From Streptomyces sp. LUP47B (GTDB lineage Bacteria; Actinomycetota; Actinomycetes; Streptomycetales; Streptomycetaceae): a stretch of 64,000 bases of DNA. Location: positions 1-64,000 of the forward strand of contig NZ_MJAH01000019.1 of assembly GCF_001746295.1 (NCBI RefSeq). Reading direction: 5' to 3'. Both the position numbers and the translations under genes were made by a program. How positions within the stretch are numbered: position 1 is the first letter of the stretch; each line of letters starts with the position of its first letter. The notes under the pieces were generated by a model. The model was given only the letters and a program-made list of their open reading frames with translations. It was not told where the DNA came from and searched no databases. Shown here one piece after another: positions 58,503 through 64,000 of the stretch.

Positions 58503-58578
58503 ACTTCCGGTCCTGCGGGCGGGGGCGGGCTATTTCCGGTCCTGCGGGCGGGGGTGGGTCATTTCCGGTCCTGCTGGA
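58503..58578 (-). repeat. 29-bp repeat of the clpS 3' end, three copies
   Basis: TTCCGGTCCTGC begins at 58505, 58534 and 58563. The last is inside clpS (QQDRK and stop). The two others follow the clpS stop at 29-bp intervals, each again ending in a stop codon. The block occupies the gap to DUF2017. Confidence 0.88.
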
Positions 58579-58876
58579 GCGTGGCCCACAGGCCGTAGCC
58601 GTGCATGGCCTGCACATCGCGCTCCATCTCCTCGCGGGATCCGCTGGAGACAACCGCCCGGCCCTTGTGGTGGACGTCCATCATCAGCTTCGTGGCCTTG
58701 TCCTTCGAGTAGCCGAAGTACGACTGGAAGACGTAGGTCACGTAGCTCATGAGGTTGACCGGGTCGTTGTGGACGATCGTGACCCAGGGGACGTCCGGCT
58801 CGGGGACGGCGAAGACCTCTTCCGCCGACTCGGTGCGTTCGATCTCTACGGGAGCGGGTGACGTCACACGCCCCAT
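58559..58876 (-). CDS. clpS: ATP-dependent Clp protease adaptor ClpS
   Basis: 105 residues. PWVTIVHNDPVNLMSYVTYV, FGYSKDKATKLMMDVHHKGR and ERDVQAMHGYGLWATLQQDR are the ClpS core, including the N-degron pocket. It delivers substrates with destabilising N-terminal residues to ClpAP-like machines (ClpC in actinobacteria). Start ATG 58876, or GTG 58867. It is divergent from pncB (57 bp apart). Confidence 0.96.
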   Translation of the reverse strand: MGRVTSPAPVEIERTESAEEVFAVPEPDVPWVTIVHNDPVNLMSYVTYVFQSYFGYSKDKATKLMMDVHHKGRAVVSSGSREEMERDVQAMHGYGLWATLQQDRK

Positions 58877-58933
58877 GCTGCCACGCACAGCATAAATCGT
58901 CACACTGACGCGAATGGGGGTACCATCCTCGTC

Positions 58934-60280
58934 ATGAACACAGCGGACCTTGGGCTGCCGGTGGACGTTCCCTCGACGGCGCTCTTCACGGACCAGTACG
59001 AGCTCACGATGCTGCAGGCCGCACTGAAGGCGGGTACCGCCGAGCGGCGCAGCGTCTTCGAGGTCTTCACCCGGCGACTGCCGGAAGGGCGGCGCTACGG
59101 CGTCGTCGCGGGCACCGGCCGGGTGCTGGACGCGGTGGAGAACTTCCGTTTCGACGCGGACGTCCTCGGCTTCCTGCGGGAGCGGAACATCGTGGACGAG
59201 GAGACCCTGGACTGGCTCGCCTCCTATCGCTTCGGCGGCGACATCTGGGGCTACCCGGAGGGCGAGGTGTACTTCCCGGGCTCGCCGATCATGCGGGTGG
59301 AGGGCTCCTTCGCCGAGTGCGTGCTCCTGGAGACCGTCATCCTGTCGATCCTCAACCACGACTCCGCGATAGCCGCGGCCGCCTCCCGGATGTCCTCGGC
59401 CGCGGGCGACCGGCCGCTGATCGAGATGGGTGCCCGCCGCACCCACGAGCTGTCCGCCGTGGCAGCCGCCCGGGCCGCCTACGTCGGCGGCTTCGCCACC
59501 ACCTCCGACCTCGCGGCCGGCTTCCGCTACGGCATCCCCACCGTGGGCACCTCCGCCCACGCCTTCACCCTGCTGCACGACCACGAGCGGGACGCCTTCC
59601 GGGCCCAGGTGGACTCGCTGGGCCGGGGCACCACCCTGCTCGTCGACACCTACGACGTCACCGAGGCCGTCCGTACGGCCGTCGAGGTCGCCGGGCCCGA
59701 GCTGGGGGCCGTGCGCATCGACTCCGGCGATCTGCTCCTCGTCGCGCACCGGGTGCGCCAGCAGCTGGACGAGCTGGGCGCGAAGGGCACCCGGATCATC
59801 GTCACCTCCGACCTCGACGAGTACGCCATCGCCTCGCTGGCCGTGGCCCCGGTGGACGCGTACGGCGTCGGCACCCAGCTGGTGACCGGGTCCGGGCATC
59901 CGACCGCCTCGATGGTCTACAAGCTGGTCGCGCGCGCCGAGTCGGACGATCCGAAGGCGCCGCTGATCCCGGTCGCGAAGAAGTCGTCCGGGGGCAAGAC
60001 CTCGATCGGCGGCCGCAAGTGGGCGGCCCGGCGGCTGGACGCGGAGGGGATCGCGGAGGCCGAGGTCGTGGGCACGGGAGCGGTTCCGCCGGCGCTCGCG
60101 GACCGGCAGCTGCTGGTGGAGCTGGTCAAGGGCGGCGAGGTCCTCGCGCGGGAGCCGCTGGACGTCGTACGGGACCGGCATGCCGCCGCCCGGGCCAACC
60201 TGCCGCTGTCCGCGACCCAGCTGTCGCGCGGGGAACCGGTCCTTCCGACGGAGTATGTCCAGGGGCGCTCGGGTAGCTAA
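58934..60280 (+). CDS. pncB: Nicotinate phosphoribosyltransferase
   Basis: 448 residues. ALFTDQYELTMLQAALKAGT, FEVFTRRLPEGRRYGVVAGT, GARRTHELSAVAAARAAYVG (catalytic His region), and GVGTQLVTGSGHPTASMVYK show the family. It makes nicotinic acid mononucleotide from nicotinate and PRPP in NAD salvage. It is followed 74 bp later by pncA, giving a nicotinamide-to-NaMN route. Confidence 0.96.
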   Translation: MNTADLGLPVDVPSTALFTDQYELTMLQAALKAGTAERRSVFEVFTRRLPEGRRYGVVAGTGRVLDAVENFRFDADVLGFLRERNIVDEETLDWLASYRFGGDIWGYPEGEVYFPGSPIMRVEGSFAECVLLETVILSILNHDSAIAAAASRMSSAAGDRPLIEMGARRTHELSAVAAARAAYVGGFATTSDLAAGFRYGIPTVGTSAHAFTLLHDHERDAFRAQVDSLGRGTTLLVDTYDVTEAVRTAVEVAGPELGAVRIDSGDLLLVAHRVRQQLDELGAKGTRIIVTSDLDEYAIASLAVAPVDAYGVGTQLVTGSGHPTASMVYKLVARAESDDPKAPLIPVAKKSSGGKTSIGGRKWAARRLDAEGIAEAEVVGTGAVPPALADRQLLVELVKGGEVLAREPLDVVRDRHAAARANLPLSATQLSRGEPVLPTEYVQGRSGS

Positions 60281-60354
60281 TGCGGGTGCGCCCTCCCGCG
60301 GTGCCGCCGAAGTCTCTAGGCTCGTAAGTTCACCAACAGTCGAAGGACACCCAC

Positions 60355-60942
60355 ATGCGCCGCGCCTTGATCGTCGTTGACGTACAGAACGACTTCTGCG
60401 AGGGAGGCAGCCTCGCGGTGGCCGGCGGTGCCGACGTGGCCGCCGCCGTCACCGAGCTGATCGGGCAGGCGGCGGGCTCCGGCTACCAGCATGTGGTGGC
60501 CACCCGCGACCACCACATCGCACCCGGCGGCCACTTCGCGGACAACCCCGACTTCGTGCACTCCTGGCCCGCGCACTGCGTCGCCGGGACCGAGGGGGTG
60601 GGGTTCCACCCGAACTTCGCGCCGGCCGTCGCCTCCGGGGCGATCGACGCGGTCTTCGACAAGGGCGCGTACGCCGCGGCCTACAGCGGGTTCGAGGGGG
60701 CCGACGAGAACGGCGTGACGCTGACCGACTGGCTGCGGGCCCGGGAGGTCTCCGAGGTCGACGTCGTCGGGATCGCCACAGACCACTGCGTACGGGCCAC
60801 CGCGCTGGACGCGGCCCGGGAGGGTTTCCGTACGCACGTCCTCCTCGACCTCACCGCCGGAGTCGCCGAGGCGACGACCGAGCGGGCGATCGAGGAGATG
60901 CGGGAGGCGGGCGTGGAGCTGTCCGGGAAGCCGGTCGTCTAG
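60355..60942 (+). CDS. pncA: Nicotinamidase / isochorismatase family
   Basis: 195 residues. The catalytic triad is visible: Asp in LIVVDVQNDFCEGGSL, Lys in VFDKGAYAAAYSGFEG and Cys in GIATDHCVRATALDAA. The metal-binding DHH segment is TRDHHIAPGGHF. It converts nicotinamide to nicotinate, feeding the upstream pncB product. Length is typical. Confidence 0.95.
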   Translation: MRRALIVVDVQNDFCEGGSLAVAGGADVAAAVTELIGQAAGSGYQHVVATRDHHIAPGGHFADNPDFVHSWPAHCVAGTEGVGFHPNFAPAVASGAIDAVFDKGAYAAAYSGFEGADENGVTLTDWLRAREVSEVDVVGIATDHCVRATALDAAREGFRTHVLLDLTAGVAEATTERAIEEMREAGVELSGKPVV

Positions 60943-60968
60943 GCCCTGCCGGCCCCGGGCACAGGCGG

Positions 60969-61313
60969 TCAGGCCGGTGCCGTCGGCCTCCTCAGCAGTG
61001 ACCTGATCGGATGCCACAGCTCCTGGGCCAGCTCGGGACCGCCCAGGACAGCGTTGTCAGGGGCCGTACGCCATATCAGGCCGTCCGGGTGGTGCAGTAC
61101 GGCCGTGATCTCGTCCGGAGTGGGGGGCGCGCCGTTGCCGCGCAGGTACACCGCGCGCAGGCCCAGGTTGCGCAGCCTGGTCAGGGCGCGCGCCCGGTTC
61201 TGGGCGTGGACGAGTACCCGCACGCTGCCGCAGCCGTCGGTCGGCGGGCGGGGCAGGTTCAGCGCCACCACCACCCTGCCGTTCGGCAGCTTGCAGAAAC
61301 CTCCTGCGGCCAT
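60969..61313 (-). CDS. Conserved hypothetical protein
   Basis: 114 residues from ATG 61313. An alpha/beta protein without a signal sequence; ALNLPRPPTDGCGSVRVLVH, ALTRLRNLGLRAVYLRGN and HHPDGLIWRTAPDNAVLGGP are its most structured parts. No family known to me. It is convergent with pncA. Confidence 0.75.
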   Translation of the reverse strand: MAAGGFCKLPNGRVVVALNLPRPPTDGCGSVRVLVHAQNRARALTRLRNLGLRAVYLRGNGAPPTPDEITAVLHHPDGLIWRTAPDNAVLGGPELAQELWHPIRSLLRRPTAPA

Positions 61314-61374
61314 GCGGTCACACCCCCGTGTGCGTCGGTGTCAATAAGGGAGCCACAGGACGCACCTAAACACG

Positions 61375-61407
61375 ATCGGCGGCAACCCGCCAGGGGTTGC
61401 CGCCGAT
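61375..61407 (-). terminator. 14-bp perfect hairpin after the M6 protease gene
   Basis: ATCGGCGGCAACCC pairs exactly with GGGTTGCCGCCGAT around a 5-nt loop, about 20 bp beyond the protease stop on the minus strand. Confidence 0.88.
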
Positions 61408-61426
61408 ACGCTTCTGACCTGCAGTT

Positions 61427-63781
61427 TTACTTCTTCTTGGCCGAAGGTCCGACCTGGAGCGTGATCGTCGAGCCGCTCAGGGGCTCCTTGACGATCTTGA
61501 TCCGGGTGTCGGTGTCAGTGATTTTGACGCCGGCGAACGGGTTCGACGTGTCGTAGTAGCTCGACGTGCCGTCGTCGAAGACCGGGACGCCCGGCTTGGA
61601 CTTGATCTTCGTCGGGACGTCGGCCAGGTGGAGCGTGACCGCGTCCGTCGGGTACCAGCTGAAGGTGGAGTCGTAGGCCTGGATGCGGTTGCGCATCAGC
61701 GTGCCGTCGGACCACTTCAGCGCGGTCGGGTGGGAGTCGACCGGCAGGATCAGGCCCTCGCCGGGGTGCTGGCTGGTGTTGTCGTCGGCCTGGGAGGTGT
61801 CCCACTTCCAGATCAACAGGCCGTTCTGGTAGGCGTAGTGCTCCACCCAGGCCGGACGGGTCGTCGAGAAGCCGTAGTTGTACGGGCCGACCTTCAACAC
61901 CTTGTCGTACGACACGTATTGGCGGTTCTCGGCGAGGTAGTACTGCGCGTAGTCGTCCGTGATCGAGGCGCCGATGCGCGAGAAGCCGTTCGCGGTCCAG
62001 GCGGTGTCCGCCGTCTCGGCGTTGTCGGAGAGCAGGGTCGCGCCGTCGGCGGTCACCGTGATCTCGTCGGCCGTGAAGCCCTTCTGGGCGACTCCGCCGT
62101 CGGTCTGGTAGCGGAAGCGCAGCTGGATCTTCTGGCCCGCGTAGGCGTTCAGCGGGAAGGTCAGCTTCTGGTGGGCGTCGACCGTGCCGGTGAGGGCGGG
62201 CTTGCCGCTGCCGTCCTTCGGGATGGCGGTGCCGTCGGCCAGAGTGCCGTCGATCGGCGTCCAGTTGGCGCCGTCGGTGGAGACCTCGGTGTAGAGGTAG
62301 TCGTAGTCCTGCTCGATGTCCCACCAGCCGTCGAGGGTCAGCGCCGCCGAGGACTTGCCGGTCAGGTCGAGCGGGCGGGTCAGGGTGTTGCGCAGGTCGT
62401 TGCCGCTGCCGCTCCACCACTGGGTGGCGCCCTGGGCCGGGGTGACCACCGGGGTGGTGACCGTCTTCTGCGGCAGCTGGACCACGAGCGCCTGCGGGTT
62501 CTTGGTGTTGTACTCCGCGACGCCCAGCTTGTGGCTGGAACGCTTGCCGGCGTTGGCCACGTCGTAGTCGAGCCAGCCCAGTTGGAGCTTGTCCCAGGCG
62601 TTCATGTCGCCGGGCAGGTCACCGATGGAGTCCTTGCCGGTGCCGAGCCAGGAGCCGGAGGACATCAACGTCCAGAAACCGGTGGAGTTCTCGCCGGCGC
62701 CGGAGGTGTCGTACTCGTCGGGCAGGCCGAGGTCGTGGCCGTACTCGTGGGCGAAGACGCCGAGTCCGCCGTTCTCCGGCTGGATGGTGTAGTCGCCGAC
62801 CCAGATGCCGGTGTCGCCGATCTGGGTGCCGCCGAGCTTGTTGGTGTCCGGGCCGGTGGAGCCGGCGTCGGTACCGAAGGCGTACCAGCGGTGGGCCCAG
62901 ATGGCGTCCTCGCCCTGGGCGCCGCCGCCCGCGGACTCGTCCTCGCCGGCGTGCACGATCTGGAAGTGGTCGATGTAGCCGTCGGGCTCGTTGAAGTTGC
63001 CGTCGCCGTCGAAGTCGTAGCGGTCCCACTGGTCGAACTCGGCCAGTTCCGCCCTGATTTCGGCGGCCGTGTCACCGGCGGCCTCGCGCTCGGCGACCCA
63101 GGCGTTGACGCCGTCCTGGACGGCGTACCAGGCGCCGGTGGCGGCGTCGTTGGAGCCGTAACGGGCCTCGTTGTAGGGGACCTTGACCCAGTCGGTCACT
63201 TCGCCCTCGACCGAGTAGCGGCCCGAGGACTGCTTCTCGTAGTACTTCTTCAGCGACTCGGTCTTCTTGCCGGTGCCGAAGTAGAGGTCCTGGAAGTGTG
63301 CCTGGTTGTAGTCCGCCTGCCAGGCCGTGCTGTTGTCCTGCTTGCGGTCCGGCTGCGCTATCTGGTTGTGCAGCGGGCCGACCGTGCCGCCGTAGCGGGG
63401 GTCGACCTGGTCGCCGAACTCCACCAGGATGGTGAAGATCTTGTCGGTCTTCTCACGGCCGAGTTCGACGTACTTGCTGTCGCCCTTGCGGCTCTTGAGC
63501 TCGACCACCTGGGAGCCGTTGCGGTTCTTCACCGTGGCGTTCCCGGATATGACCTGGTCGAGCGCCTCCTGGCGCTGCGCTTCCCTGGTCTTGGTCAGCG
63601 GGCCGTCGAAGTCGTGCTCCCTGGCCTTCGCCGGCTGCGGGTCGTTCCGGTCGACCGCGGAAGCCTTGGTGGACGTGGTGTCCGCGGCCTGTGCCACGGC
63701 GAATGTCGAGAACGTGGCCGAGGCGGCCGCGAGGGCGACGATCGTCGCCGCCGTTCTGAACGTCCAGGATCTGTCAGTCAC
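61427..63781 (-). CDS. Secreted M6 family (immune inhibitor A-like) metalloprotease
   Basis: 784 residues from GTG 63781 (GAGGGG upstream). Signal peptide with core IVALAAASATFSTFAVAQA. A pro-region precedes the catalytic domain, which has zinc motif HEYGHDLGLPDEY near residue 345. The C-terminal half has beta-sandwich and carbohydrate/adhesion-like repeats (SAALTLDGWWDIEQDYDYLY). Extracellular proteolysis is expected. A typical Streptomyces M6 layout. Confidence 0.94.
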   Translation of the reverse strand: MTDRSWTFRTAATIVALAAASATFSTFAVAQAADTTSTKASAVDRNDPQPAKAREHDFDGPLTKTREAQRQEALDQVISGNATVKNRNGSQVVELKSRKGDSKYVELGREKTDKIFTILVEFGDQVDPRYGGTVGPLHNQIAQPDRKQDNSTAWQADYNQAHFQDLYFGTGKKTESLKKYYEKQSSGRYSVEGEVTDWVKVPYNEARYGSNDAATGAWYAVQDGVNAWVAEREAAGDTAAEIRAELAEFDQWDRYDFDGDGNFNEPDGYIDHFQIVHAGEDESAGGGAQGEDAIWAHRWYAFGTDAGSTGPDTNKLGGTQIGDTGIWVGDYTIQPENGGLGVFAHEYGHDLGLPDEYDTSGAGENSTGFWTLMSSGSWLGTGKDSIGDLPGDMNAWDKLQLGWLDYDVANAGKRSSHKLGVAEYNTKNPQALVVQLPQKTVTTPVVTPAQGATQWWSGSGNDLRNTLTRPLDLTGKSSAALTLDGWWDIEQDYDYLYTEVSTDGANWTPIDGTLADGTAIPKDGSGKPALTGTVDAHQKLTFPLNAYAGQKIQLRFRYQTDGGVAQKGFTADEITVTADGATLLSDNAETADTAWTANGFSRIGASITDDYAQYYLAENRQYVSYDKVLKVGPYNYGFSTTRPAWVEHYAYQNGLLIWKWDTSQADDNTSQHPGEGLILPVDSHPTALKWSDGTLMRNRIQAYDSTFSWYPTDAVTLHLADVPTKIKSKPGVPVFDDGTSSYYDTSNPFAGVKITDTDTRIKIVKEPLSGSTITLQVGPSAKKK

Positions 63782-64000
63782 TTGAGCCCCTCTGCTATCA
63801 GGCAGTGACCGATATTTGACTAAAGGTTGGGGAGAAAAGACAGATCTTGACTTGGACCCGTCAATTGCATTATTGGGAGCCGGTGTTCGTATTGCGGACA
63901 CGTGACCGCAACACGACAGGCGCGCACAGCCGTCCACTTGATGGACGTCATGACTCCGTGCGCCCCCTGTGCTCCGGCACTGTTGGTTAGGTCACGCTTA
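63782..64000. other. Upstream region of the M6 protease to window end
   Basis: 219 bp without a credible gene. It is AT-richer than average near 63800-63890 (GATATTTGACTAAAGG, TTGCATTATTGGG). On the minus strand TTGACG occurs about 90 bp before the start, but no matching -10 box was convincing. An ATG at about 63940 on the plus strand cannot be evaluated within the window. Confidence 0.4.

Overview
The window is a stretch of a Streptomyces chromosome. The evidence is very high GC with strong third-codon GC bias, many GTG starts and actinobacterial gene families: DUF5753/DUF397 regulators, a class E sortase, type VII (ESX-like) secreted proteins, DasR-type operators, and a CysO/CysM/Mec cysteine pathway with a Cys-rich leader peptide. 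From the penicillin-binding protein to the right end, the gene order looks like the S. coelicolor region around SCO2897-SCO2920. That comparison is from memory and was not run.

Layout. 1-8650: a truncated secreted protein, a ROK regulator divergent from an oxidoreductase operon over a 27-bp palindrome, an F420-type oxidoreductase, an FAH hydrolase, a YidC-like insertase, and an HxlR regulator divergent from an MFS exporter whose 3' end is repeated twice more downstream. 8650-16060: sortase E, a GH30-like glycosidase, a SEC-C protein, a three-gene type VII cassette, a spore-associated-like secreted protein and an SDR. 16060-22660 looks accessory: a PLD-nuclease/SF2-helicase/DUF3427 protein, a WhiJ-type trio (RsbW-like ATPase, XRE-DUF5753, DUF397) and a BtrH-like protein. 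22840-25090: an ABC ATPase and its membrane partner, separated by four 74-bp tandem repeats, then a zinc-ribbon protein. 25090-33730: methyltransferase, HAD, GNAT, alpha/beta hydrolase, cupredoxin lipoprotein, zf-HC2 membrane protein, DUF2267, Hsp20 under a HAIR-like element, VOC protein, and an alginate-lyase-like protein with a possible sortase signal.

33730-34376 is a repeat-rich non-coding block. 34377-45034: MFS transporter, DUF445, GDSL hydrolase, DUF1707 protein, a three-gene ABC-2 exporter and a class A penicillin-binding protein. 45098-48602: GroES-like protein, DUF3618, Bcp, an acetyltransferase without a proper stop, two overlapping HNH endonuclease genes with tandem HTH-like repeats, and an odd tRNA with anticodon TAG. 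48664-58876: RdgB, lipoprotein, RNase PH, the N-acetylglucosamine PTS genes nagF/nagE with DasR-like sites, MBL hydrolase, membrane-anchored PemK/MazF-like protein, mec / leader peptide / cysO / cysM, an amino-acid permease, DUF2017 and ClpS. 58934-63781: pncB-pncA (NAD salvage), a small hypothetical protein and a secreted M6 metalloprotease.

Two themes stand out. First, short tandem duplications sit exactly at gene ends or starts in five places (MFS tail, ABC membrane-gene start, ClpS tail, permease tail, 28.1-kb membrane gene leader). Second, several compact systems look worth testing: the HNH pair plus unusual tRNA, the WhiJ-type trio with three half-sites spaced exactly 14 bp apart, and a CysO whose Gly-Gly is followed by two extra residues beside a JAMM protease.
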